A stretch of DNA of 64,000 nucleotides. Source: Takakia lepidozioides. Lineage: Eukaryota > Streptophyta > Takakiopsida > Takakiales > Takakiaceae. The position numbers and the translations under genes were made by a program. The DNA is taken from positions 19,342,001 through 19,406,000 of the forward strand of contig CM060732.1 in assembly GCA_030704615.1 (NCBI GenBank). Reading direction: 5' to 3'. Within the stretch, counting starts at the first letter, position 1; every line of letters begins with the position of its first letter. Under the pieces are notes generated by a model, which searched no databases, was not told the origin of the DNA, and saw only the letters and a list, made by a program, of their open reading frames with translations. Shown here piece after piece: positions 46,108 through 58,739 of this stretch.

Positions 46108-48680
46108 AGGACAGGTTTATGGGCATGCTACCCAATTTTCCTTTGGAGGATCTAGGCTACTAGCTCTCAGCAAATAGGACGTTGGACCTTGAAACCTTAG
46201 GGATCCTTCTCTTCGAAGATGGGTGTTAAGACTGTTACATGAGTTTTTGATCTTGTTCACGAAAACAGATTATGATTTAACACTCCTTGGAAAGAAGCAC
46301 TAGATCAGGCCCAACAAGCATGGAATCAATAATAGACCTGAAGATTTCTCAGTACACATCCCTTCAAAGCGGCTGATGCGCTCACACCTCAGTGACAAGT
46401 AGAAGGCCCAGTCCTCCCCTTTTATTTTATCCGTAAATAAAATTATTCTTCCTCGTTGTAAAGGAAGTTGAGCGTCGGTACGGTGGGCTAACTTCTGTTA
46501 CTACATGAGCTGCGTGGAGAAAGCTAACCCACTCCTACCCAGAGATGAAGGCGCAATGGGTTTCGAGTTCTCCACGTGGGCATCTTTTTTAGAGTATCCG
46601 AGCGGCAAGGGTGATGTAAAGGTAGGCAACCACCTACAAAATGAGAGATACTCCAGTATACTCCTCAGTAATGTATCTTGGTCTTTGTGTGCTTCATCTC
46701 CCGAGGTTTTTAGATCTCAATATGTGGTGTTACGAGACGAGTTATGGTTAGGACTTGGGACATCCTGATCAGTGTGGCACACTGGATCTGCAACTACAGC
46801 CAAGCTCTCGGTGATAACAGACAAGGCCACAGTTCGTCATGATCTGCTAGATCTGTAATTAGATGATCAGTCTTCCAACACCTGACAACGTCTTCGACGC
46901 CTATTTTTCAATCCTGCAGCTTAAAGCTTTACAGAAACTGAAAATGCCTGCCTCAACTCTAGATAGACCAGCGACATACAATCGAACCCTTGGTTGTGCG
47001 CAGGGCTCCACGATATCAGAGCATTCCAACTTGACAGTGCACCTGCAAAACTCCCTTGCAAAGTACATGTATTTGCGATTGGATTGATAAACGCATCGCA
47101 CGATCACTTGTGCAGTCCCATAGTAATAAGTGGGTGTAGTGATGTGGGGGCACGAGTGTTTTGGGCGGCTGCAGGGCCCTTGATTAGACACGGGCAAATG
47201 TAAGTAGTGGACACGAGTAGGTGAGCTGCTCATCATTAAGCAATCCATATCTTATGCCAACGCTAATCTTTACCCTTCAAGCACCTGCGGAGCTAAAACC
47301 AATCTAGCCATCATGCTTCTGTACAGTGCTTCAGGATCTAAGCAGCATTGTTGTGGGTGTCCTGCTCGCAACCCTTGACAGGTATTGGGCATGTACAACT
47401 GAACGCCTCACCATCTTTCAGAGCTAATCATCTCTCACAATCATTCCGCTGAATCTTGCACACTCACATCCTTGTTTACCACAACGTACTTCCCCAAATA
47501 CCTCCGATTATGAGTATACATGTATTGAAAACTCAGATCCCTAAGCTTGACTTCATTTTCCCGACGTGTATGGAATCTATATCAGATTTACAACTGTACA
47601 ATGTTGCTTTTAGTTTGCAGCTACCGACTATGGTTTGGAGTTTGCACAATGTTGTCACCTTTGTAGGTACCTACCAGTTCCGGGTATGTATCTTTCTAAT
47701 TTTATGATACTTACCCTCTGGTTCAGGATATGGGGCGAGTTTATTGGGTCTCATTTCTTAATACCCACCGGTTCTAGCTTGTCATTGATCACCATGATAC
47801 CCAAAACTTCATCCAGGGCAACTGTCCCCTGTTCATTCAAAAAAAAAAAAAAAAGATACCCTCTTTGGACCATGGAATTGATATGTCATGGAAAGCACAG
47901 TGCAAGTGAGATTTCAATGATCATAGACTATTTCACCCTCCAAAATGGCTTTGGTTCATGTGTTATGCAGCTAAATCGCACCAGAGGTGGGAGTTGAGTA
48001 CTCAGATCCGTCCGATTATGCCAATCAAGGGTTGAAATCAGATACAGCAAAAGCCCTATACATGCTTTGTAGTATGAAATGAACACAACACATCAACACC
48101 ACATTCACACACACCACCAAATTCTGAATCCAAAAACAACCTCTCTGCCTTCTTTGTGAGATTACCGCTTACAACCAGATCTTGTGACCTCAGTGCCCCA
48201 CCACTTGAATGTGTAGTCTTAAGATAAATACTGTAGCAGTTGGATAGAGGTATAAGTTAACTATCCTGGGAGGATGATGGCCTCCACACTGCATAGACCA
48301 AAAACAGAGTGACTGTTAGATGAAAAATGTCAATGTTTGAACCCCAACTTGTGCACATTGGGAGACTTGAAATGTGAGAGAGAGACACTTAGAAGCAGCA
48401 AAGTGGGGGTGTGAGCAGCTCAGTGGGGCGGGCAGGAGACAGTGCGTGGGCATTCCATTTCCAGCGTAGGGCGCATGCCTGCGGTTTTTTGCTCGCCTCT
48501 ACAACCCAAGTAAGCGTTCGATTTTGTACTCATGGTTGATTAAGAATCTCTGGAAGGACCATTTGTAGACCGGAGAGCCATTTTTCATCTCCTCTCTGTA
48601 AAGCCCTTGTGGACTCGAGGTGAGTGGCAGTGTTGCATTTGTGCGAAATTGGGGGCCAGAGCAGCAGGGCTGGAATCAAC
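46108..48680. other. Intergenic DNA, no gene supported
   Basis: Short frames (for example 46505-46768, 46901-47248) lack domains and splice context. A poly(A) run at 47839-47854 may mark an old retroposed insertion. Confidence 0.5.
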
Positions 48681-48689
48681 ATTGTGTTT

Positions 48690-48860
48690 TTATAGCATGA
48701 AAGGGGTGGCTGTACCGGTGCGTACAGCCAACAATCCTTTCCATGTAAGCGGATTGTCGTTGGGTTCTGCAGCTTCGGGCTGAGCTTCCATACGCTGGTG
48801 GGTAGAAACCCCACAGCAGGCTCCCAGAGGTTTGATACCCCTTGGGCACTTTGCCCTCAG
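48690..48860 (+). mobile_element. SINE-like repeat, copy a
   Basis: Shares CTGCAG-CGGGCTG, GGTGGGTAGAAACCCCACA and GGCTCCCAGAGGTTT with 51885-52015 (GGTGGGTGCAAACCTCACA, GGCTCTGGGAGGGTT). The pair indicates a dispersed short element; no full tRNA promoter was identified. Confidence 0.45.
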
Positions 48861-50085
48861 CGGTGCGTCCTGGCCAACTATGGTGCTCAGCCTGATTGTT
48901 TGCATTCAACTTACGCTTGTTCGCTGGTTTCTAGCCTCATGGGTCTAGGTTTTTGAGTGAAAGACAATGTATATGTAAATTGCCAGATTGTAGGTCATCT
49001 CCACTATCACTCAGCGTGGTCCCACCAGCGCTAAACTAGGATCTCCTGTGATACTCTGAATCAGCTCAGCATCAGCTCTTCTCAACTTTGCGCCCAAGTC
49101 CAACCCTCGCAAACTGATTCAAATCTTGGGCATTGGTAACAGATCTGTTATTAATGGTTTCCAGACATTTGAATAGGACATGCCAGGCCTCATGCATCTT
49201 TTCACCATTTCAATGATCATGAACTTACATAGCTTAGGCATACTTGATACATCTTCTGATGCTGGGCAATGTTGACTGAAGACACCCTTTTGCCCTCTCT
49301 ATGTTAAGTATTGTAGCACAGAGGCGTAAGAGTAGCACAAACATCTATGGTCTATTAGTAAGAATGATAGAAGTGAAAACCATCATGGCATATGCACTCC
49401 ATATGTTTGAAGTAAGTTATGCAGAAGTTATGTTAGGTGTGTTAAACTTACTGAAGCATCACACATTTTCAAAAAGAGGTTTCAGGAAGAACCCTTCTCT
49501 CAACATTCGGAAGTTTATTTTCTATTATTTGCTTAGGGGGCTTTGGTTTTGAATTTAGGGCATTTCTGAGGCTTATGATTACTGTTGTGACGGGAAATGC
49601 AAATGTAGTGGACTTTTCCAATGTTCTGTTAGATGGCGGCATGTATATGCTGAGATCTCAGCACAAAATACCTGGCCATGTTCGTTGTGTGTAGAGTAAC
49701 CCCAACCCATGAAGGTGTGCAACACTTCAAATCTAATCTCAGAACTGCAGGACCCAAATTGAAAGGCATCAACAGTGTAGGTTAATAATATGGAAAGATG
49801 TCAACTGTGACTGTTAAATTTTACAAAGGAAATGTTAAATGCAACCATATCTAGTCAGGGATGCTCATAAAATTTTCATTAGAATCACTGAAGTTCATGT
49901 ATGTCAACCACAGACAGCATGCAGAACAAAATCTGGATGACGGCTGCATTCACACTGGACCAGTGGGCAAAGTTGAAGATGGGTATTCTATGTGGTTCCA
50001 GATAGTCTGGCTTTTCATTTCTTTATTTTCCAGGTGTGGGCATCTCATACCTGCGAAACTGGCAGTGGAGGGAGAGTGCGAAGGG

Positions 50086-53000
50086 ATGGCTACGGCCACT
50101 GTAGTTCGGCGCTCAGCCCGGCTTGCTGCCACCAGACTTGGTGATTCCGGTATTGTTCATGACAACAAAAATATCTCCGAACACCTTCAAAAAGATAATG
50201 TGCTGGCTGAAGTCTCCTGGATTTTCAATGCAACTGACAGACATAGGTTCCTGTCATGTAATCAGTGACAATGGCAAATACAGTGATGACGTTGTTGGCA
50301 AGCTACTGTAGAATCAATATAGAATGCCACAAATTGTGCAGAGAAGATTCGATGGCTCATTCCCACAAACAAACTGAGGGCATCTAACATCCTTTTATGC
50401 CCCACACTCTAAAGCTTCAGTGACCATCTGCCCCATGTACTTTCCTTGAGTCACTATCAGGCTTGTGAGTGTGTTGCTGTACATGCTTATACTGTCGATC
50501 TTGCCCAGGTTATTGCTTCAAGTCTGGGGCAGCTAAATGGTTTCTAGTGCAATGACAGGGCAGCTGATAGTACAAAGACGTGCTGAGTTAGTGCCTTATG
50601 CAAGGCCTAGCTCCAGGGGCCGCAGTATATCAGGAGATAGAGCAGGCACCTGCAATGATAGGCATAAGGGAAGTCCACTGGATGGGGTTGTCCCCTTACA
50701 AACTGAAATTGCAGTGGAGGAAATGGAAACAGTGGTCACCATTGATTTGAAAGAGCACAAAACCAAGCAAATAGCTGTGCGGCACACAAAACCCTTACCA
50801 AGCAGAGATATGGAGGTAAATGCAACAACTTTACCCCGTTCGAACTCTTCCTCAATTTCCTTGTGTGTCATGATTGGCACTCTTTATGCATCTGTCTAAG
50901 CTTTGTGTGATGTGGAATCTTCGCCTCTTGCGTAGATTCCGATGAATAGATACAGAGGACAATACCAAGAAAACAACAAGATGTACCTGAAGAGGAAATT
51001 GTACAGAGGAAATTGTAGACTTTGGCTCATGGAAGAGAGGGTCCACTAAGAAGATAGAACCTCCGTTTTGCTTCATATCCAGTCAGGAGAAGGCTCAATG
51101 CACCAAGCAAGCAATTCCACTGTACGTATGTGAGATTACACTCTGCTGAAGATTTAGTTGAGTCCCACTACTACTGGAAATGCATTCCGTAATCTTTGGA
51201 CCCTGGCAGCCAAGTGCTAAAGAAAGAAGTTTGACTGGTGATGGCTCACATTCAATTTTCTGGGGCTTCCATTTGTGTATTCTGTTGGGTGTTGTGATCC
51301 AGGTGAAGCTGTGGGAGCTGGGTTACCAACATGTTGCAGGCGTGGATGAGGCAGGGCGTGGTCCTCTGGCTGGCCCTGTGGTGGCAGCCGCATGTATCAT
51401 CCCAGCCTCTGTCACGATTTCAGGCAAAAATCTTCTCAACTTAGAATTGTCGAATTGAGTCTTTTGCATGGTCCGATCACTTCCCTCTCTTCCCTTCAAC
51501 ATGGTGTCTCCTCTCTTCTACCCTGTTCTGGTCAACTTTAAACCCCACACAGAAGAAACCACACAGAACAACTTGTGGAAAGAGAAGTAAAGCCAGCCAG
51601 ATTATAACTTGATGTGTTGGCTATGGACTGGCAAAACAAGTTGACTTTGTCATTATTCACATGTAAAACTGCAGGTGTTGATGACAGCAAGAGGTTGACT
51701 GAAGAGAGACGAGAGGAACTCTACTCTCAGATCATAACAACACGGGGTGTCACTTATGCTGTATGTAATTCACTCTGTGGTTGCACTTTGCCCTGCACAC
51801 AACCCAGAGTGATGGGCAGCTGCCTCCCCCCATGCATGTCATTCCTGTGGTAAATGTAGGGCTACAAAACTAAAATCAATAACTCTGCAACCGGGCTGTG
51901 GGTATAAGCTAAACCCTGGTGGGTGCAAACCTCACAAAAGGCTCTGGGAGGGTTAGTTTGCCATGGGGTTGATGGCCGTAAGGCTATGGCAAGCCATGTT
52001 TGCAGGGATCAATATGAGTACATTCTGTGGTTGCACTCCTGATTTAATTTCAATTTGAATTAATTTGAGGTGTGCACATTATGTTTAATTATTTAGTCAC
52101 TCATTTATGAAAGTTGGCAGAATTGTGTGATGATTTCCCAAAGCCTTAGATGTTACAATCCAGCAAAACAATCATTCCAAGCAAATCCTGGCAACCAGGA
52201 TTAGAGTGCAACGACGTTGGAGAGGCCAAAAAGAGAAGTCTTTTACCCCAGAGCTTTCCTTCCAAAACTGGTCCTATCTGCTTCACTACGTTGTGCCATA
52301 GCTATATATGACATCCACGATGTCAATCTATCAGTTCACTGTACATTTTAATGTGATCCTTGCATGTGTGGAAGCACTGGATATCTGATTATTTCAAACT
52401 TAGTCAATGACGTCTCTATTCAGGTTCATGTGGTAGATGCAGCGACAATTGATGAAGTCAACATTCTACAGGTCCTCTACAGGTTCACCCACGTCTTTTC
52501 TGTATTCCATTCTGAGACGGGAGCTCTACACGTCACCCTTTTCATTGGGTGAGGGTGGGAGATGAGAGAGATGGATTAGAGGAAAAGTAGCTGAGGGGTT
52601 GAAGGGGTACCACAGGTGTCATTCCATTGGAATCATGTCTCTTGTCATGGGAATGTCTTTCCGAATCATAAGACAGCTGTTCATGATGCAAAGCCAGAGC
52701 TAATGACCAGGATGTCTTCGGAATGGATCCAGGCAACTTTACAGGCAATGGCTGCCTGTGTGAAGAAGCTCAGTTCACACAAGAATCAGGAGGCTATTCC
52801 CGACTACATCCTTGTAGATGGCAACCGGCTTCCAGACGAATTCTCTGAAGATAATGCAGAGTGTGTTGTGAAGGTACAGGAGAACACCTTTGACTTGAAA
52901 CAATGCAGCTACCTACTCAAAAGATTTATTACCTTACCCTCTATTAGTTAAAAACTATGATAACTACACAAAAGTGAGCTAATCTAACTAGTCTTAGGTT

Positions 53001-53587
53001 TCATATGGAGCTTTTGTGTACCTATGGTCGGTCACCTGGTCAGGTCTTGTTCATCCCATTTCACTGACATATTTGGTCTTTGGATTTTACTGATAATTTA
53101 GGCATGGAATGGTTTGCTTCTCAGGATCAGGGGTTTGCTAGAGTGGGTTCTAATGTGACCGGGTAAGAAAAGGTTGCAACTTGCTTACCAGGGCTGGGTG
53201 TGTGTAGGGAGATGCAAAGTGTCATGTGATTGCTGCAGCCTCCATATTGGCCAAGGTCACTCGTGATCGCATGATGTTGGCCTATGATAAGTGCGCCTCT
53301 GCACTTTATACTGATGAATTATACCACTGGCATTGGCCTGATTCCTCTTCTCTCTCTCTCCTTTTTGCCTTGTTTTGTGTCTGTTCTCCCCCAGCTCCTA
53401 CTATTGAAGATGTTGCTTTGGCCATGTGGACAGAAAGTGGCCGGAGTATGGCTTCAGAGCACACAAGGGGTATGGAACGGTTGCACACATAGCAGCGCTG
53501 CTGAAGTATGGACCCTGTCATATACACAGACGGTCCTTTGCTCCTTTGAAAGATCAATTGCTCCTTACTAAGGACTTACTGCCATGA
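50086..53587 (+). CDS. Ribonuclease HII (bacterial-type RNase H2)
   Basis: Eight exons: 50086-50149, 50559-50815, 51303-51423, 51675-51760, 52424-52471, 52733-52873, 53208-53290 and 53434-53587. All phases match. The N-terminus ([20 protein letters not shown]) is basic and Ser/Thr/Ala-rich, consistent with an organelle targeting peptide, followed by about 85 unconserved residues. The catalytic domain has [20 protein letters not shown] with the D-E acidic pair, [45 protein letters not shown] with the third Asp, [19 protein letters not shown] and [18 protein letters not shown]. RNase HII cleaves RNA-DNA junctions, removing misincorporated ribonucleotides and R-loop RNA; here probably in plastids or mitochondria. 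The third intron would begin with GC (51424) instead of GT, since no usable GT donor keeps the frame. It ends at TGA. Start choice: first ATG of the exon in frame. Confidence 0.9.
51885..52015 (+). mobile_element. SINE-like repeat, copy b, in an RNase HII intron
   Basis: Related to 48690-48860 through CCGGGCTGTGGG, GGTGGGTGCAAACCTCACA and GGCTCTGGGAGGG. It lies in intron 4 of the RNase HII gene and does not touch the splice sites. Confidence 0.45.
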
Positions 53588-54051
53588 TATGAAGACTTGG
53601 TTGAGTTTTCCAAGACCTTGCTACCAAAACTGTGAATTGGTGAAAGTGATGACTAACTACTTTCATCTCAAGTTTTGGAGCTGTCGTCGGTCTTCATGAG
53701 GAAGCAAGTGAATGTGAAGATTAGAATCAAATAGCCCTTTGGTTAGCTATCTATCTGACTGCCTACTGGCCGCATCAAACATTCAAACATTCTATTGAAC
53801 AGCAATGCCACAAATTCATTCCAGTTCTCTCTGTCCAAGACATACTCCTTTCTTCTGAACAAATATTCACAACTGCCAGTGTCCCCATGTACAAATGAGG
53901 TTGGGTAGCATGTGCGCTCGCTCACGATGGCGTGAGCCTGCTTATGCGAGCAGATAGGCATATTCTGTATGTTCCTGGAAAATCAAAAGAATATGCCATA
54001 GCGAAACCAAACGGTGCTCATGCGTAAAGCCCACTCAAAAAATTTAACGAA

Positions 54052-54151
54052 ATTATCATGAAAGCCGTGCTCGCGCGACAAAATCTATGAACTAATTGTC
54101 TATTATCATGAAAGCCGTGCTCGCGCGACAAAACCTATGAACTAATTGTCT
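54052..54151. repeat. 50-bp tandem duplication
   Basis: ATTATCATGAAAGCCGTGCT and the following 30 bases are repeated head to tail at 54052-54101 and 54102-54151 with a single T/C difference, so the duplication is recent. Confidence 0.95.
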
Positions 54152-54225
54152 AAAGTTGAACTCAGGTGAGCACAAACAACCACAAATATTTCTGCCAGAA
54201 CTGCAATGATCAGTACAATGTGACA

Positions 54226-55465
54226 TTAACCCTTAAGTGTCAAAACTCATTTTCACCCTCTCGTGGAAAAACATGACCCTGGCCCACAAAAAAAAAAAAT
54301 CTATAGAATCTCTGTGTCCCTGTAAAACTGACCGTTGGAATTACTTCCCACCTACCCCACCTCCTACCACAAAAAGTTTCACCAAAATCCAACTGCCAGA
54401 TCTGAAGATTATAAAGTGTAGATTGGGGACAAAAAAAAATCTCCACTGAGAACTAGGTGCCAAAAAAAGCAGTTTTTTGCTCGTATTTGGGCATTTATAA
54501 TTTTTTCTGTTTGAGAGTCTCAAGAATGTTGTTCCACACCTGATAACACACATTCTCATAAAAATTTCAGTTTTTTCTGAAATGTTCTCAAGTGGGCTCC
54601 TTTGTAGTGACAAATTGGGGGGTCAAAATATGTCATTTTCTTTGGGCAGGCCAAAATCTCTCTTCCTAAAATTAATTATACAAAAACATTCAGCCGATCA
54701 ATCCCTAATCCCTCCGGTTGAAATGTCATGGGCTTCCATATGAAGTCCCCGAAAAACTTTGAGGCCAATCAGCCAATGCACCCCATCCTTAGGTTCCCTG
54801 CCCAAGACTTCAAATGGCACACCTTTGGTATAGCATGCAGGCCTAGGATATTTGGAGCCATAGCCCAGAAGGGCGCGGGGTTTGGGAGCTCGTCTGGCTA
54901 CCCGGCCCTGCTTTCATGGGGGGCCACTCCACCCTCAACCCTCTCAAACCCCCGCCCTAGGTTTGGCCCACCCCTCCCGGCGTTTTTCTCGAGCCCCGAG
55001 CTCTGCCGCCATCGCGGTTGCACTCCCTCCAGCCCGCCCTGCATGGCATTAGCCGGAGCTGCCATCACCGTGGATTCAGGCTAGGGCCCAGGCCTGGGAA
55101 TGCCCAGACCTGCGCCAGGCGCCATGCCCCTGCCGGGCAATCAAGGGGCTTGGGGGAGCGTGCCTCCCTAACCTTTATGGGGTATCTTTCAGTCACCCTA
55201 ACCTGACCGCAGTTGCCATGTCAGCAACTTGGGCAGGTTAGGGGGCCCAAATTGGCCTCAAAAAGCTGAGTGTGCCCCCTTCCAATTGGTCTAGACCCAT
55301 ACCCCTTCAGGCATTGACCAATTGGCCAATGCCATATGAAGGGGGACCCGATTATCTGTCGATTGAGCCAAAAAAAAGGCCAATCAGCCTTAACCACAGG
55401 AAGTTATGGCTGGTTGAAGAAACCTAACCGACCCAAAACGGGTCGGTTTGACACTTAAGGGTTAA
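54226..55465. mobile_element. piggyBac-like non-autonomous element
   Basis: TTAA at 54226-54229 is followed by CCCTTAAGTGTCAAA; the right end is the exact inverse, TTTGACACTTAAGGG, followed by TTAA at 55462-55465. A TTAA target plus terminal repeats starting CCC is the signature of the piggyBac superfamily. The 15-bp repeats are perfect. The 1232-bp interior shows no DDD transposase and only short frames, so it would depend on a transposase elsewhere. A second small palindrome, CCGACCC...GGGTCGG, lies just inside the right end. The perfect termini imply recent movement. Confidence 0.8.
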
Positions 55466-56035
55466 AAACCCAATATGTGAATTTTTACAAACATATGTTA
55501 AGACATATGTGTACAACATCCCCAATAACCACCCAGAAATTGGGTTTCGTCAGCGAAATTTGGGGTATTTTTTTTGGTGTTTCTCCCTTTCAAGCTCCTT
55601 TTATATGTTTAAAATTCTATTTACACACCATGTAGATCCTATTAACGCAAAAAGACCCCATGTCCGTCTATTATATGTATTTCCGTTGGCATACATATTA
55701 CCCCCATAACCGTGGATCCGGCTATCCCCCTGTTCCAATCACCGGAACCGCATCTTTTTCATCCCAAACGGAGGCTGTTTAAAACAACCTCCGGATATGT
55801 ATTAGTAGCCGCCAAGAACACAAAGGATTCGAATGTGAGGGGGGTCACGTGCCCCGCAACGCGGATGTGCGAGGCTCACGCAGGGGTGGTGACGGCCGTG
55901 TTGGTGGGTGCGTTGATGGCGGCGTACCTGCGATCGCTCTCCCTCCACTCTTGTCTAGTGTCGTGTCCACTGGGAGACACACATTCTTTCTGTCAGCGGA
56001 GCGGACTGCAGCTGGAAGATCAACACGACGGTGCG
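55466..56035 (+). promoter_or_regulatory. Upstream region of the GASA gene
   Basis: Probably the promoter and 5' UTR. A long plus frame at 55712-56098 runs through the start but reflects the GC-rich leader; the conserved signal peptide begins only at 56036. No clear TATA box. Confidence 0.35.
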
Positions 56036-57546
56036 ATGAATCGGATTGTTGTGGCTTTGTTTGTCTTGTCTGCGTTGACAGCCATCTCTCAGGTGTAATC
56101 AAGAGCAGACGGAATCTCTCCTTTGCTTAGGACTTCATGGCTGTTGATGTTAGTTTCTCCTGGTTTTGGGAGAAGAGTCGCTAGTGAGGTCATGTAGACT
56201 GTAATGTACAAGTTGTGAGATTGTATGTACGCCTCGTCTTGCATTGCTTGTGAGAGGACAGCAAACTACTGCTAAGTTTGTGCATGTAGCGTAGTTTCTC
56301 GAATTATGGAATTGGGATTTACATTACCTGTCAGAAGCGGCCTGGCGCCAGGCTTGAGGTTCTGGGTCCCGAGTCCCGAGTTTCCGTGCTCGGCAACCCA
56401 TTGCACTTGAACGTCAAACTGATCTGGAGAGTGACTCTATGCCAGGAGTCGCTAGAGGTTAATCTTTTGATGGATGGCGGGGCAGGCTTCATCCAGCTGT
56501 GACGTGGTCGAAGAAGAGACCGATGGAAGCCAGGGTGGGGCCAGACAGAAGGTTGTAATTCTCGTGGTTTTCTTTGCCATGCATGCACTCGACTTCAAGT
56601 CTTTTTTCGCCCAAACAAGCTCGTTCCAAGCCCCGGTTAAAAAGGACTAGTGGGAACGGGCAGGCGGGATCCAGGATCGACATCTCCGACTTGTAGAGTT
56701 TTTGGCAGCTTCGCACCATGGCTTCCTGTTTCCATGTGGATACTTGCCTGATATTTGCAATCCGACTCGAGAGTGTACATATACATCCGTGGTCTGTCCA
56801 TATATGCGCGGTCTAATTAATGCTCTTATTAGTGTACTGTACTTGTGTATTTTGTGATACAGCTGGGTGAGACTATCCTGCGCAAGCTGCTACAACAACC
56901 AATTGGTATGTGCATTCGACGCTGCAAATCTCAGGACTGCAATATTTTAGAAGGCTCCGAGTCACTTCTGTTACAGCATCAGTGTGCCTACTGCTGTCCA
57001 GAGCAGACTAAGCTGATTTCGCTACTCCCCGTCGAAGTCCTGGATACAGAATGAAGTACTGGAATCCTGGCCTCCGGTATATGATGTGGAATCACATTTA
57101 TACCATGCACATGATAATTCCAGACCATTGGTTTCGATTTTGGAATCACGGTAGTGCTTTCTGTAATGAGGGTTGTGTCCATATAAAGAATGCAGCATCA
57201 GTACAGGATCTCAGCACAGACACAAAAAAGGCACAAAATTAATATATAGATACCTCAAGCTGCTTCTCTGTATCTAGAATATTGGTGCAAGTGCATGTCA
57301 GTCACGGAGTTTCGGGTTCAACCATCGTCCCGATTCTAATTGAATGACCTGTGTTTCTCCACAGACTGTGCTGCAGCATGCGATGTCCGGTGCTCAAAGG
57401 CGTCCAGGCAGTCTTATTGCCTGCGCTTCTGTAACATCTGCTGCTCCAAATGCAATTGCGTGCCTCCTGGCACTTCTGGCAACAAAGAAACATGCCCTTG
57501 CTATGCCAATATGAAGAACTCCAAGGGGACGTCAAAGTGTCCTTGA
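56036..57546 (+). CDS. GASA/snakin-type cysteine-rich secreted peptide
   Basis: Three exons: 56036-56092, 56863-56905 and 57365-57546, phases 0 and 1. Exon 1 encodes the signal peptide [19 protein letters not shown]. Exon 2 is a short linker, [14 protein letters not shown]. Exon 3 is the GASA domain, starting [14 protein letters not shown], with all twelve cysteines in the family spacing (C-x3-C-x3-C-x8-C-x3-C-x2-CC-x2-C-x-C-x11-C-x-C-x12-CP) and ending in TGA. The mature peptide has six disulfides expected and acts in the cell wall or apoplast; family members respond to gibberellin and affect growth, redox state and defence. At about 94 residues the length is usual, with a short variable region. 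The gene is intact. Intron 1 is large (770 bp) for this family. Confidence 0.93.
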
Positions 57547-58739
57547 GGTCTAGTTCGTGCACACGCCTTCCCCCAGCTTCTCTCAGAGCCCACAATTAAA
57601 CCACTCTACCACAAAGCTGGTATACAAAACACATGTTATGCAAGGTAGCACTGCAATCTTCAGTCAATGACCTCACAGTCCTGTGTTCGCTTTGTCACAT
57701 ATTTTGTGGGATTCAGGACCAAAGGCATTTTGTTGTGAGAGTGATTATGGAAACCGACTTGCTTTGTACTAAGGGCTCTTAGCAGAGTTGCAATGGATTT
57801 CCTTGCAGAGAAATAATTCTCAGTATCAAACGAATGCAAAGTTGGAATATCAAACGTTCTTGTGGGCTTCTTTTCACACTAACTGCTATCCTTTGGAATC
57901 TGCAAATACGCTGTGTTTGATTACAACATGCACCATTTGCATTGTCAGATCACAAGGCCTCAGTCCTTAGGGTGTTTATGGTTTTGGGAGTGTGATAACT
58001 TGAGTAATATGGATTACGGGGCAAAGCTCCTTTATCTTCCTCATGGTTTCCCTAGTGAGGTTATTTTTTCCTCACTTCCTCTGTAATCCGCTTTTTTGGA
58101 ATAAATTCTCCAGGGCCTCAGATCCCTGTTTGCCAAAAAAAAGAAAAAAAAAGAAAAAAAGAAAAATAGACACTCCTGTTTTCATGATTCATTCTTGTAG
58201 ATTTCACTAGAATTCTCCTAGAACAAATTTGCAGGATGATGAAGCTTCTCCATTTGGTGCCATTATATTTGGGAAGTACCCTTTCACCATTGGTAATTTG
58301 CTCTAACCATTACGATCCCTACACAAGTGTTTTTCCCATCCAGGAGCTGCTTTACTTCTGAGTTACAGTTTTTGTTGCTTGCCAAAACGTAGCAGATGCT
58401 GGTGATGCAACAGTCATCACACAGCAACTAGAGCTGCTTCCCACCTGAGCTTGAGGTTGTGGGGAGCATATGGGGCAAAAAGGGGTGCCACAGGACATTC
58501 CTCATAATTATATGTTTAGGTGTGTTGCAAGGACTTGGAATCGGATGGCCCACATGCACCCTGATAGAACGAAATTTTTTGTCATTGCGGACTTTAGTGT
58601 CAGCAACTAACTTTCAATTTCAACTCAAAGGTTATGGGTGGAAGATTTCCAGGGCTACAAAATCAGGATTTAATTTGCAAATCAAAGGTGTAAGCTCGCC
58701 AGGCAGCACCAGTGCCTGACAAGGCATTATCAGCTAGGA
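57547..58739. other. Region between convergent GASA and KATNIP-like genes
   Basis: Both genes end here. A-rich run at 58134-58160 (AAAAAAAAGAAAAAAAAAG). No further gene is seen. Confidence 0.5.

Noticed and set aside
54728-55084. 118-codon frame inside the piggyBac-like element as transposase
   Set aside because: Pro/Ser-rich with no DDD or cysteine-rich C-terminal motif of piggyBac transposases.
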